A stretch of 64,000 nt of DNA, from positions 372,001 through 436,000 of the forward strand of contig JAVHKY010000034.1 of assembly GCA_035079385.1 (NCBI GenBank), in the 5' to 3' direction. Shown here in pieces: positions 34,869 through 46,094 of the stretch. The position numbers were made by a program, and so were the translations under genes. The stretch is from Aspidiotus rigidus. Taxonomy: Eukaryota; Arthropoda; Insecta; Hemiptera; Diaspididae. Under the pieces are notes generated by a model. It did no database searches. It saw only the letters and a program-made list of their open reading frames with translations, and had not been told where the DNA came from. Within the stretch, counting starts at the first letter, position 1, and every line of letters begins with the position of its first letter.

Positions 34869-35909
34869 TTAATTTGTGTGTTTTTGTTTTTGTTGACGTC
34901 AGTGCCTTTAAAAATAAAAAATTTATTATAATTTAAAAAGCGTCAATTTAAATTTTAATTATTTTATATTCTTGTTAATATTATTCATTACAGCTTCCTC
35001 CACCTGTGTGTCTACTAAATTTCAAATTTTTCTGATGGAATTTATAATTTTGTGAAATTTTGGGCCCCAAGGCCCCCGATGAAAGGGTCTATGAGAAGAA
35101 AAAAATCCTCGCAACATTTTTTCAAACAACTCACCCAATGCATATATTGTATATAATTTTTTTCCAATTTTTGCAACAATAGTGTTCAAAATACGCGTCT
35201 CCCTCCCCCCCCCAAAAAATGGGCCCCCGGGGGCACAAAAATGAACTTACTGGGTGGCATTCTTGTTAATATTATTCATTACCTCTTCCTTCACCTGTAT
35301 ACCGAATTTCAAGTTTTTTTTATTACATTTACAATTTTGTGAAATTTTGGCCCCAAGGCCCCCAATGAAAGGGTCTATATGTAGAAAAAATCCTCGCAGC
35401 ATTTTTTCAAACAACTCACCTCATGTATATATTTTATATAATTTTATCCCAATTTTTGCAACAATAGTGTTCAAAATAAGCACCTCCCCCCAAAAGTGGA
35501 CCCCTGGGGGCACAAAAATGAACTTACTGGGTGGCACTCTTGTTAATATTATTCATTACCTCTTCCTTCACCTGTATACCAAATTTCAAGCGTTTCTGAT
35601 TACATTTACAATTTTGTGAAATTTGGGGCCCAAGGCCCAATGGAAGGGTGCGTGTAGGAAAAAAATTTCTTAATACATTTTTTCTACAAACGACATGACT
35701 AATATATTTTTCTTAATTTCTTTCCAATTTCTGCAACAATAATCTCCAAAATGAACCGTCTCCCCCAAAAGTGGACCCCGGGGGGCAGAAAAATGGACTT
35801 TCTGCGTGGCACTCTTGTTAATATCATTTGTTACACCTTCATACACCTCACCACCAAATTTCATGCTTTTATGACAAAATGCACAATTCTTGCCTTACTG
35901 CTTGTACTA

Positions 35910-36240
35910 CTAGAGTCCCCGTTGGCTGCTACAATCTGCTTCACTATCTGAATTTTTTTAGCGGGGAACCCGCTATGTACGTGTATTGTTGGGGGAAGGT
36001 ATCAAGCATGACGTCATCATTTTCAAAAAAATGTCCTTGATGATGATAATAGAGAGGGACTTGGAAATATTTCGACCTGCAAGCTATACATGATAGGAGG
36101 CGGACAGGAGAATTTTGGCCTTCAAGTTAAATAATTATAGCCAAAAAAAAATTGTTCAAAAGGGAGAGTAAAGGATACAAGAACCGCAGAAAAATTAAAA
36201 CGTCGGTTAATAAACCATCCTCGGGACTGAAATGAAAGCA
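35910..36240. repeat. Dispersed repeat / resumption of copy E flank
   Basis: GCTACAATCTGCTTCACTATCTG, GACGTCATCATTTT, TGTCCTTGATGATGATAATAG and GACTTGGAAATATTTCGACC match 46100-46320. Related phrases occur at 1.84-2.18 and 46.88-47.0 kb. No gene. Confidence 0.55.
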
Positions 36241-37894
36241 ACTGATAAAACGGAGGAGAGAAACATGATATTAAGATTGGCCAAACGAGAAGTCGCGGCG
36301 TGAATCATAAACAAGTTCGATCAGGCCATCTTCCAGAATGGACGAGTTAAGTACAGTAATACCATCAGTGTTGAGGTGACGCACTATCTCTAAGTGCTCG
36401 AGGACGATACATTTACGGTGGGAATTCTCCTTAGAGGGGAGCTTTTCCAAACCCTCACGGAAACTGTGGCCACTGTTTATTGAATGATCAGCAAAAGCTG
36501 ACTCCCCCAAGTGTCCCTTATTCCAAGACTTCAAATGCTCAGCTACATTCACCGTCATCTGGCGGCTGGTCTCACCTATACAGAAGCCTCTACAATTCCT
36601 GCATTCCATTTTATTAGCAACACTCCTCTCATCAACGGTTGTGGGGTCTTTCAGTCTCACAAACTAAAAAGCTAGTCTGAAACCAAACGGGTGGAGGACC
36701 CGACCCAATTGGAGGGAAAACTTTCCCAGGAAAGGGAAACTGGTCCAACGCATACGACGATCAATGATCGTGTCTCGGGGGAGGGAGCTGGTGGAATCGA
36801 GAATGCTCCTAGTAAGTTTCAGTAAGTTTCCTCCAAACCATCACGTCAGTATCAACATGGACCCCATTCACTCTGGCCAGGTGTTTAATTGTGAGTAATT
36901 ACAGACTGACTCAAAGGAGTATGAGTCAGTCTGTGAATTAGGCTATTGAAAGCAGCCATCTTATGAGCAACAGGACAGAATGCCACTCCGTGGACTAAAA
37001 CATCGGTCGTGGTACCTTTCGTGTATATTCTAAACTCATGGGTATATCGATATCCCCCTATTTCCAAAGTAAATTTTATCGAAGAGTACCAGGAATTAAG
37101 ATACCTCAGAAACTCACCAAGGAGATCTAGAGGACCAGTCCACGTGCATAGAATGTCATCAGATACCTGTGTCAATAGTAAATATGATTAAGTAACACCT
37201 GGTTCGAGGAAAAGAGGTCAAGTTCAAACTTGGACACGAAAATTTCGGAGATGAGAGAGTTTAAAGGTGATCCAATAGGGATCCCCACTTCATCAGGGAA
37301 CTCGAAAAATTTCCCTTCGTATTTACAGTAGTTAGGGGACCAACAAGTAGTTAAGAGATCGAAAAATTTCTGAAGTTCATTGTGAGGAATATTGACTTTG
37401 AAGAGTAGCTCACCCATGCGCTGGATAGTAGCAGCCTTAGGAATATTCGGGAACAGACCAATAACATCGAACGAGCAGATGATCGTGCCCGGGGGAAGTC
37501 TCACAACCTTCAAGACGTCAGTTAAAGAAGCCGAGTTCAAGACCGAATGAGGAGATTCAAAATCAATACGATGTTTGAACCATAGGTCCAGGAATTTAGC
37601 AAGGAGGTAAGTAGGAGAGGAAATGAATAAGATCACGCGTCGCATCGGGGTATTATTCTTATGCAGTATAGGCAACCCAAAAAGGAGGGCGGTGTGGGGT
37701 TAGAAACAAGGAGGCCTTTTTTCATAACTGGAGTTTTGACAATAGCCTCACACTTGTTGATGACACTCCCAACTCCTTTAACATGCTTAGGGAAACCGAA
37801 GTTCTCCCTCTCTTTAGCACACAGTGCTGGGGCACTTCGTGGACCTCAGAAGCATAGGCGGATTTCTTCATCACCTGTTACGAACGGATATTTT

Positions 37895-38035
37895 CGGATC
37901 TTCTTCAACGATATTCTTTAGGTCTTCTTCAATGATATTCTTTAGATCTTCTTCAACAGATATTCTTTAGGTCTTCTTCAATGATATTCTTTAGATCTTC
38001 TTCAACAGATATTCTTTAGATCTTCTTCAATGCGT
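37895..38035. repeat. Minisatellite, about 24-27 bp unit, about six copies
   Basis: GATATTCTTTAGGTCTTCTTCAA repeats with CAGATATT/TGATATT alternation. Confidence 0.85.
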
Positions 38036-38756
38036 GGCGCTATTGACTACGCCAAGGAGCGGAGTTCAAGTAACCCCTGAAAGTCCCACCAACCACCACC
38101 TTTCTCCTCCTTAAGTTTGTCGTGACGGATTAAACGAGAGCCGATATTACACTCAATATCACACTCGGCTATTCTGACGCACACCACAAGTACTGGCGAC
38201 CAAATACTTGTGATGATCTTCTCTGGAACAAGAATCTGCCGGATCGTTAATTTGCAGAACGACCATCAACAACCGTCACTAGACGATACTATATGCGATA
38301 TAGGCAATAGATACACCGTGAGAGCTGGCGACCAAACACTCACGATGATCCTCGCTGGTACAGGAAACTACTGTATAAACGATATACGTTCAACACTCTA
38401 GTCGGCGACCGAACTAGAGAACTGCTGGCGACCAAACAGTTACCACTGGTACCCAAAACTCGTTCTTCTTATATGATACGGAGTCGTGCCGTATTGTGTA
38501 CATCTCGGTGTATTTCGAATAGGTATTGCGATATACTAAAATAACGCGTCGTTCTGATTGGCTAGATACTTCGCAATTTCACTTTTCGTTCTAAATCTCA
38601 TAGCGATATACGTAAACAGCGTTTTCCGTTAATGTTTGCCAATCAGTATCGTCCATATTTTCCATCTAATTCCGTACTCTCATTGGTTCCTTAAAACACC
38701 GTTCTTTCGGTATAATAATAAATCATATGTTCTGGCGATCAGTTAGTGACTTAACG
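37925..38756. mobile_element. Unidentified insert in PLE-5 with repeated CTGGCGACCAAAC motif
   Basis: (A/G)CTGGCGACCAAA(C/T)AC-like phrases occur at about 38186, 38320 and 38420, each followed by a similar segment (ACGATGATC(T/C)TCnCTGGnACA). TGGCGACC resembles LTR-element primer sites, but no LTR pair or gag/pol is seen. It may be a solo LTR or a non-autonomous element. Confidence 0.35.
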
Positions 38757-38989
38757 CGCATTGTATTACACAAACAAATGTACTTCACTACTTCTATGTA
38801 CGACGTAATTTTATGATCATAATACACCAAAACAGTATTGCCCTTGTCAGCCTTAGTGACAATTAAATCCCCCTTCTTAATTTTCCTCTTTAAAACTTGG
38901 ACGACTCCTCCCAATTCGTTTTTCATGCGAGGAAGGGGATTATTGCGGACTATTTCGGCACAGACTTTTTAGGTATTAAAACTAGGACC

Positions 38990-39334
38990 AATTTTCACAG
39001 CCAGAACCGCAAGATTTTTGATTATTTTTTTTTCGCTATTCGGATAATTTCTTTAAAAGTTTCTTTTTGATTTTTCAATTTATTTTTTTTTGTTCCATTT
39101 GATCTTTCTGATAATTTTGGATTTTTTCCGGTTATTCGTTTATTTTCTTTTGCTAAATTCTTTTTCCTTTTATTCGTCCCGTTACTGAATTTTTCAACAA
39201 CTTTTCAATGAACAAAATTTTCGTGTGTATCCCTTGAGTTACAACGTTATGTGTCTTGTGTCTCTTACAATTTCTACTTAATTATGGCTCGTACCCAGGA
39301 AGATAATGTAAAATTCATCTCTAGTTCTCTACAG
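38990..39334. other. Non-coding, nothing recognised
   Basis: T-rich stretch without coding signal. Confidence 0.4.
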
Positions 39335-39442
39335 CAGTGGTTCCACGACCCACTTCAAATTGAAAATACTCTCGCGATCCACCGACAGTAGAATATTGCA
39401 TACAAATTTGATCGCCTCGCGACCAACAATTTGAGAACTACT
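39335..39442. mobile_element. hAT-type MITE, about 108 bp
   Basis: Starts CAGTGGTTCCACGACCC and ends CAATTTGAGAACTACTA, the inverted TIR pattern (CAGnGGTTCTCAA) of small hAT elements, with GCGACC in the middle. The TSD was not determined. Confidence 0.45.
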
Positions 39443-40467
39443 AGTGTAGGCAAATGGTCCATATTGAAAAAAGAAAAACATTTTGCTCTTTGCTGAAAAT
39501 GGTTCAAGATGTGGTCCTGAACCACATACTAAAAATCCCGCATTATCCCCCTGGAGCTTCTTTTTTTATGGCGGTTCGAACTCCCAAAAATTAGTTTTTC
39601 GCCTACATCGCGTGAAATTGAAATTTTACTAAAAAATGTTTTAAACAAAAGTTGTTCTTCGTTAAATTTCCTATGAAATATCGTATTCAAATTTCAGCCT
39701 ATGCCAATTAGTGCCTTTGCAAAGGGCGTTCAAAAGAGTCCCAAAATCAGTTTTCCCATAAAAGTTGTATCTCGTTAAATTTGCTATAAAATAGGCGTTT
39801 CAACCCCCCAAGATTTAGTCTTTTGTTTATATCTTATATAATTGTAATTTTATTAAAAAATGTTTCAAATAAAAATTGTTCCTCGTTAAATTTCCAACCA
39901 TAAATAAAATTCAAAAAATTACACGCACGCACAAATTTTTTTTATGAATAGATAAAAAAAAAAAAAAATTTGTGCGTGTTTGTAATTTTTTGAATTTTAT
40001 TCTATTGGCTCGCAACGTAGAAAAACACACCCTCTCATTAAAAATATTCTACCAGACAACGTATTCAATATTCAGCCTAGGTCAATTAGTGCCCCGTCAG
40101 AGCCTTGAAAGGCCGTTCAAAAGGGGACCAAAATTAGTTTTTTCATATATCTCCCAAAATTGAAATTTTATGAAAAAATGTTTCAAATAAAAGTTGTTCC
40201 TCGTTGAATTTCCTATCAAATGAGCTATTTGTCTATGAAAAAATTGTGTTAGGTAGATTTTCCTGTAGGTTCCTCAACCGAATCTTACACCATGGGGCTA
40301 GTATATTTCAGGTAATATATACACATAAAATTTATAACGTAGCCTAAGGAGGGAGGTCGTTTCTCGCACATGACTTGAGCTCCTCCATCCGTCCTATGCC
40401 CTGCCTACCAGTTTTCTACGCTTTCTAATAGGAGCAGTGTAAGTTAGCCTACCGACTTACAGTAGTC

Positions 40468-41234
40468 TTATATTCGGGATGGGGGTATTTGATATTGTTC
40501 GCTCTCGTCGTACTCTTCGCCTGTGATAACTGAGGAATCGTCATCAGTACTGGACTCATGATCAGCTTCTTCGTCCTGATCCTGCAAGTTGTCCTCATGG
40601 TCGTCTACTACCTTTAATACTCCACCAGCATTGAGGCGAAGCTGCCCAAGACGCATTGAGAAAAATTTTAATCCTAGGAAGAAAAAAAGCAACTATTTTC
40701 AACAAAAATTCAAACAAAAGGCTACTTATGGTTGAGGCATGATACTATGTTATTTGAGAAGTATAGTGTAGACGCCTGTTCATCATCGAGGTTGGAATGA
40801 CTAAAATATACATTTTTCCTTCGATGAAAGTGCCAAATTACCCTCTTTTATCCATGGAATATTGTTCATCAGCTTTTTTCTACATCCTTTGGCGAGCCCA
40901 CTAAAAATAAGTTGTAGGAGATGGTCTGGCCCGGCGCTGGGGCTTTGTTCATAGTTATAGGCTCCAATATTCCATCGATTCGCTTCCATCTCCATTCAAA
41001 TGGATCTTCTTTATGACCAAGCCACAAATGTAGTTGGTGGCACACTCTGTATAAATGAAACTGTGCAACGTCTTCAGTGGGAGGTAGAGAGGTCAAGTAC
41101 TTTCGGACAGACTTTTTTCGCGGAAGCTTGAAACCGACATTTGTTCAATGGCTTGTCTCTTGTGCTACCGTAGATCAGAAGAGTACTGCAGCTGCCTTAG
41201 AGTCTTTAATACAACGCGACTTAAATTGCTTTTA
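40468..41234 (-). pseudogene. Decayed transposon-associated CXC-type gene remnant
   Basis: The minus strand reads TSLPPTEDVAQFHLYRVCHQ, WLGHKEDPFEWRW, DGILEPI and APGQTI (about 41096-40900). A frame change leads to LLQLIFSGLAKGCRKK. An acidic tail follows near 40692-40468. The pattern (LPPT-x-A-x-H-x-RVYxQ, PxEWxWxxxDGxLxPI, LLxxIxCxCxxGC) recalls a family I have met beside insect transposons, ending in a cysteine-rich CXC motif; here the cysteines are eroded. Upstream sequence to about 41234 has two stops. PLE-6 interrupts its 5' side. Confidence 0.45.
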
Positions 41235-43207
41235 CGAAGGAAAAGAGTACGGTTTTACGTAGACACGCAGTAAAAATATACTAAGTCTTCGTAGCAAAAT
41301 TAAGAACTCTGAGATCACTCTCGCCAAGGCCGACAAAGGGAAGTCCATTGTCCTCCTCCGTGATAATGATTACGTTAATAAGGTTGAAACCTTCCTAAAA
41401 GAAAATGGTGCTGTACTAAAGCCGAAATTCTCGTTCGATTCTTACAATCGTCGTATACGAAAAGAAATTTCCAATTCTAAATTCATCATCCCAGAGGAAA
41501 AGAAAAAGTACCTCTAAGTCAGTAATCCTAGTGTACCTAAATTATACGGTCAAATTAAAGTTCATAAGCCAAACGCTTTAATACGGCCTGTTGTCGCCTT
41601 CTACACAAGCCCCACATTCCTATTATGCAAATTCCTTAATTCTTGGTTCCATGAAACATCTGGCTTCACTTCTCGTTTTGTCGTCAAGAACTCCACTGAA
41701 TTAATTACCAGTCTTAGCGACATCCAACACCTTCCTCCTACGGCAACTTTAATCTCTTTCGACGTTACCAGCTTGTACACCAAGGTACCTCTGGAATTCA
41801 CCATTAACTGTATACGTGCTCTTCTACAACAGTCCAACATCTCTGAAGCTGCCGCCGATGAATTCGTTCTCGTATTGAGATTGTGCCTCCAACCCAACAT
41901 CTGTCGATTCAACAATGCTGTTTACCAATTTGATAACGGTGTCCCTATGGGCTCGCCTATCGCTGCTACGGTCTCTGAGATCTTCCTCTACCACTTGGAA
42001 ATCTACCTGCACAACAATTCACCGTACATGTTGTTTAACGTCCTATTTTGGAAACGTTACGTAGACGACGTCTTTTGTATCTTCCAAGGATTGGATTCTT
42101 CTCTATCTTCGTTCCTCCGTCACCTCAACTCTTTTCATCCCGATATTAACTTCACCATCGAAGTTGGAGGTAAATCTTTAAATTTTCTCGACCTAACCAT
42201 CACCCTCAACCCTCACGCCGACTCTTCATCTCCCATCTTCGACTTCAATATTTATCGAAAACCAACGGCCACCGATACAACGATTAATGGGCACTCGTTC
42301 CACTATGCCCCTCACAAAAACTCAGCCTACCTCTTCATGATCAACAGGTTATTAAATGTTCCTCTCAGCGCTACCAACTTCTCTCGTGAGATCGATACGA
42401 TTAAAACCATCGCGCAAAACAACAACATACACCTTCCCATTGATAAGATCGTCGGTAGGAAGATACACGCGCGAACGATGTCTCAAATTTCAACTTTATC
42501 CTGCGAAGAACCGCCCACTGGGAATTATGTTCGTCTTCCTTTTCTTGGTGGCGCCTCATACAAAATTGCTTCTATCATAGGTAAAGCTAACCTCCGAGCT
42601 GCTTTCTACTCTCCCTCCACTCTACGTGCTCTCTCCAACGTCAAAGGTCCACCTCCCTCCATTTGGGAGAAGAGTGGAGTTTATAAACTCGAATGTGCTA
42701 ATTGTGAGGTCAAATACATTGGTCAAACATCCAGATCTTTATCAACTCGTGTCGACGAACATATTTCCTCCTGGAAAGGACACAACACCACCAGATTTTC
42801 TCATTTTGCTGACCATCTGCTGAAACTTAACCACTCCTTCTCCTTTAACAACGTTACTCTTCTTCACCAGGCCTATCGCCCTTCGCTCCTGCGGAAGTTG
42901 GAAAATATCGAAATACGCAAGCACATTAATAAGAAAGAAAAACTAGCTAATGATATCATTCTAATGAGTAATACTGACATAGTGGCACGTGTTTACAAGT
43001 AGCATTTTTCTTATCTTTAGAATATTGTATACTTTTTCGATCTTCGCTTTTGTTCTCAGTACTGTTCAACTGATGATGCGATGACGACCTATTCACCGCG
43101 AAACTGCAGTCTCACAATAATATATTTTTACTGCGTGTCTACGTAAAACCGTACTCTTTTCCTTCGTATAATGACGCGCAACGACGGCCATATAACCGTT
43201 GATTTTA
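41235..43207 (+). mobile_element. Penelope-like element PLE-6, almost open, 14 bp target-site duplication
   Basis: It is flanked by TTAAATTGCTTTTA (41221-41234 and 43208-43221), with inverted ends of about 48 bp (41233-41280 and 43121-43168). One frame runs 41281-43002: KADKGKSIVLL, KLYGQIKVHKPNALIRPVV, SFDVTSLYTKVP, VPMGSPIAATVSEIF, KRYVDDVFCIFQG, LNFLDLTI, YRKPTATDTT, then a GIY-YIG domain (GVYKLECANCEVKYIGQTSRS). A single in-frame stop (TAA, 41515-41517) is the only lesion. This is the youngest-looking RT of the window by frame integrity. It is inserted in the gene remnant of the 4.7 kb element. Confidence 0.93.
43066..43112 (+). ncRNA. Hammerhead-like motif at the 3' end of PLE-6
   Basis: CTGATGA, TGCG...CGC (short stem II with a long loop), GAAA, then the self-complementary ACTGCAGT and C. 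The core and a helix III candidate are present; stem I pairing is poor. Probably a degenerate PLE ribozyme. Confidence 0.5.
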
Positions 43208-44277
43208 TTAAATTGCTTTTATTTCAATACACGTGTACCATGTGAGTCATGAATATGAGAAAAATATTTATTTAATTTTCATCTTTTAAAAAAATTGTCT
43301 TTACAATCTATAATGATGCAAGAATTCCATAAATCAGCACCAAAACTATCTGAATAATTATTAAAAAAATATAGCACTTCCTTCTATCTTTAATATCGAA
43401 AACCCTTTTTTACAGACTAGTTGCTGGATAGCTCATTTAATAGGAAATTCAACGAAGAACAACTTTTATTTGAAGCATTTTTTCATAAAATTTCAATTTT
43501 GGGAGATATATGAAAAAGCTGATTTTGGTCCTCTTTTGAACACCCTTTGCAGGCTCTGCCGGGGTACTAATTGACGTAGGCTAAACATTGAATACGTTGT
43601 TTGGTAGGAAAATTAACGAGGAACAATTTTTATTTGAAACATTTTCTAATAAAATTACAATTAGACAAGATATAAACAAAAGACTAAATCTTGGGGGGTT
43701 GAAACCCCTATTAAAACAGAACGTCCTGAAGGATGAATAGCTTATTTTATAGCAAATTTAACGAGATACATCTTTTGTTTGAAATATTTTTTAAAATAAA
43801 ATCCCAATTTCAGCATATAAATATATGGAAAAACTGATTTTGGGACCCTTTTGAACGCCCTTTGCAAAGGCATTAATTGGCATAGGCTGAAATTTGAATA
43901 CAATATTTGGTAGGAAATTTAACGAAGAACAACTTTTGTCTAAAACATTCTTTAGTAAAATTTCAATTTTACGCGATATAGGCGAAAAACTAATTTTTGG
44001 GAGTTCGAACCGCCATAAAAAAAAGAAGCTCTAGGGGGAAACCGCGGGATTTTAGTAAGTGGTTCAGGACTACATTTTGAACCATTTTCAGCAAAAAAAC
44101 GTTTGCTCCAGCAAAATGTTTTTCTTTTTTCTTATTTGCCTACACTACTGCAGAATAAGACGACTTTTGCTAGGCCGTTTTCTAGGATGACAGGTCGAGG
44201 TCCTGTTAAATATGATTACCATACCGGGAAGTTTTTAAATTAAACAAAGAAAATCAAAGGACAGATTGGGATATTTT

Positions 44278-44403
44278 TCGAAATTGGCTCTGGTTATTCA
44301 GAAATAATCATATCAAGTTCCCGCGAATCATAGCGACGCGCAATGTGAATCTCGGGAACTTGATATGATCATTTCTCGGTAACCAGAAGCAATTCGAAAA
44401 ATG
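44278..44403. mobile_element. Fold-back MITE, copy F flank
   Basis: Arms TTCGAAATTGGCTCTGGTTA...CATATCAAGTTCCCGCG and GGGAACTTGATATGATCATT...GCAATTCGAA; paralogue of 29505-29693. Confidence 0.65.
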
Positions 44404-44750
44404 GTCAACAGCGCCATCGTGGTCAGCGTCGAAAATACTTCTAAAATCATACAATTTCGTTCATGCATTTAATTTTTTTGTTGTTGTGTAGTGTAATCAA
44501 ATTATTAATTTCAAGTGAGAAAAAAATTTAAAGATCTAAGAGAAATGAATTGTTTTCAGACTCATTTCTGAGGTTGGTCGCGATAATGTATTTGATAGCT
44601 ATAATTAAAAGTGAACAATATGTATACGTCAATCGTAAGTTAACATCTCGTACGAGTAATTACGAATAAAGAAATGAAATTTTTGACAAAGTGAAAGTGC
44701 AAATTCTAGATATTTTAAAATTATACCTTGCCCCGTGCGAATCGTAGAGT

Positions 44751-45510
44751 CTAACGGAATCTACCGCAGCAATGGAAACAATAACAACAAGTAAACGGAT
44801 ACATTATAATGCCACATACTGTCGCGGTGCATTCGCAGCAATTTTGTTCCGAAAAATCTTTACTTGGGTCGAATCCTCGGCTTCTAGTTTGCTTGGATAA
44901 AAGTTTTAGCCTCTTTTCCTCCGGAATGAAATCCGCCCTTTCAACGTACAGGTCTAGGGCATCAGCGTTTGAAGTCACATCGCTAATGTAAACTGGGAAT
45001 GGAGTGGCTGGACATTTGCAGAGCGGAACTTCTTTAGTACCAAACCACATTCTTGATTTTTTTACCGTATACTTCTTCATCGGTTGAGCTTCTTTATCGT
45101 CCTCATACCTAATGCCGTTAAATCCGAAAACTTCAAATCTTAAAATATCCCAACAAGCGCGACGTACTTCTACCTCACTTTCCCAACCACAATATTCTTG
45201 GACGGTTTCTTCATTAGGGTTTGGACTTGGAACTAGAAAATAGCATACGAAGTTTTATTACTGAGATGAAGCCTAGGCCCTGTTTTTTTAATTGAGAAAC
45301 AAAATCTCTTGAAGCAACGTTCCTTTAAGATAACGGCCACTACATTTCTTTACTAATAAAAATTGATGAGATGATTTTTTAACATAAAATACCTTCGGTA
45401 ATTTTGTAAGCTGGGTTTACGTAAAATATTTCGTATTTCCGTGATTCAGAGAGAACTTGGTTCAAATTGATGATCAGTAAAACAAGAAATAGCACCTTAA
45501 AGGGTGTCAT
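44751..45510 (-). CDS. Cysteine-rich secreted family, copy F (199 aa, two exons)
   Basis: Exon 1 is 45510-45393 (118 bp): MTPFKVLFLVLLIINLNQV signal, then SESRKYEIFYVNPAYKITEG. Exon 2 is 45232-44751 (482 bp); the intron is 160 bp. Blocks match copy E closely (QEYCGWESEVEVRRAC, QPMKKYTVKKSRMWFG, PLCKCPAT, ADALDLYVERADFIPEEK). Differences are concentrated in the C-terminal region (SEQNCCECTATVCG; tail YPFTCCYCFHCCGRFR, where one tail cysteine is replaced by Phe). Both E and F stay open, consistent with both being retained. Function is unknown. Confidence 0.87.
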
Positions 45511-45665
45511 TTTTGATGCACCAAAGAAAATAAATGTACCACAAAATACGTATTTGGAATGCAGTATTTGGAAAGATCTCGAACGAGAACGCAACACGCC
45601 TCTATGCCTTAGGTTCTATTGAATGTCATTTTTTTTCTCTAATCACACATAAGTACTTATAACGT

Positions 45666-45682
45666 GATGATACAAGTGGTAA
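45666..45682 (-). promoter_or_regulatory. Conserved upstream element of copy F
   Basis: GATGATACAAGTGGTAA, 156 bp upstream of the start; the best match to the family element along with H and I. Confidence 0.5.
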
Positions 45683-46094
45683 GAACGAAATGACGACCGC
45701 AAAAAAAATATTTACTGATTTGTAGGGTTGTCTGAAAATAAGTAGATGAGAATGAAATGTGAACAAAATTTTACCATTCTTGCTGGTTTTGTGATTTTAC
45801 AATGACGATAACGAACACGAATTTTTTTCTTTCTTTCACATTCAATACTACCCTAACAAAACTCGACCACCAGATAGCAAACTGGCACTAAGCAGCTGCG
45901 GGGAGGAGGGTTTGTCGAAGTTCGAAATTTCTCCAAGTAGTAGTCTCAATTTCGACGTCGATGGTGAAAAGGAGCGCTCAATTTTGAGTGAACTTCCAGT
46001 CATTTTGGATCGATTTGCGGTCGTCAATGAGCTTCCCTAAATTGACCTTGAAAAGGTCTTGAGTATACTATTCTACTTCCTCAACCACTCCTCT

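Larger units (their letters stand above)
33451..34965 (+). mobile_element. Penelope-like element PLE-4, 1,515 bp, 13 bp target-site duplication, inverted termini
   Basis: It is flanked by ATATTCTTGTTAA (33438-33450 and 34966-34978). The frame 33629-34246 encodes the RT from AMGSPLSPIVAEI through FVKYVDDSLCIV and INFLDITI. A second frame, 34243-34743, encodes the GIY-YIG domain (CNNCEGCYIGETKQLLEKR, ...LREHSLETGHSF). It is 5'-truncated relative to full RT and needs a frameshift between the two parts. Terminal inverted repeats of about 122 bp (33452-33573 and 34805-34926) each contain a hammerhead ribozyme. It is inserted in the right arm of the 4.4 kb element. Confidence 0.9.
31477..35893. mobile_element. 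4.4 kb element with long inverted arms made of tandem sub-repeats
   Basis: The outer ends GAATTGTGCATTTTGTCATA and its complement face inward. Each arm is built of about three 240-300 bp sub-repeats: 'aggtgaaggaag...gtaatgaataatatt', 'cccag(g)ggcccatttt.gggg', 'ctattgttgcaaaa' and 'gcattgggtgagtt'. The left arm is about 31477-32195; the right is about 33330-33450 plus 34966-35893, interrupted by a PLE. The centre holds Helitron-like remnants. The paralogous locus near copy F (about 46100) has no element. The target-site duplication is not resolved. Confidence 0.75.
36271..38990 (-). mobile_element. Penelope-like element PLE-5, decayed, interrupted by an insert
   Basis: In minus order: KADKGNTVLVYYDH (about 38926-38800), an insert (38757-37925), GFPKHVKGVGSVINK (about 37790), then 37675-37172 with ILHKNNTPMRR, SFDVIGLFPNIPKAA and GIPIGSPLNSLISEIFVSKF. 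Then 37175-36885 reads VSDDILCTWTGP where YVDD is expected, and 36660-36271 gives the GIY-YIG domain (ECRNCRGFCIGETSRQM). The catalytic Tyr-Val is lost and several frame changes occur. It is the same subfamily as PLE-3 and PLE-8. Confidence 0.85.
39443..44146. mobile_element. 4.7 kb element with about 700-750 bp inverted arms of tandem sub-repeats
   Basis: Ends AGTGTAGGCAAAT and ATTTGCCTACACT. Arms 39443-40230 and 43430-44146 are mutual reverse complements with indels. They are built from three to four sub-repeats (AAAAGTTGTTCCTCGTTAAAT, 'cagcctatgccaattagtgcc', 'gggcgttcaaaagag.cccaaaat'). A small palindrome (39908-39945 / 39963-40003) sits in the left arm. The centre has a decayed transposon-associated gene on the minus strand, into which PLE-6 inserted. 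The architecture parallels the 31.5-35.9 kb element, though the sequences differ. Confidence 0.75.

Noticed and set aside
38186..38440. LTR retrotransposon primer-binding site
   Set aside because: TGGCGACC is suggestive, but it is repeated three times with no LTR pair, polypurine tract or pol coding.
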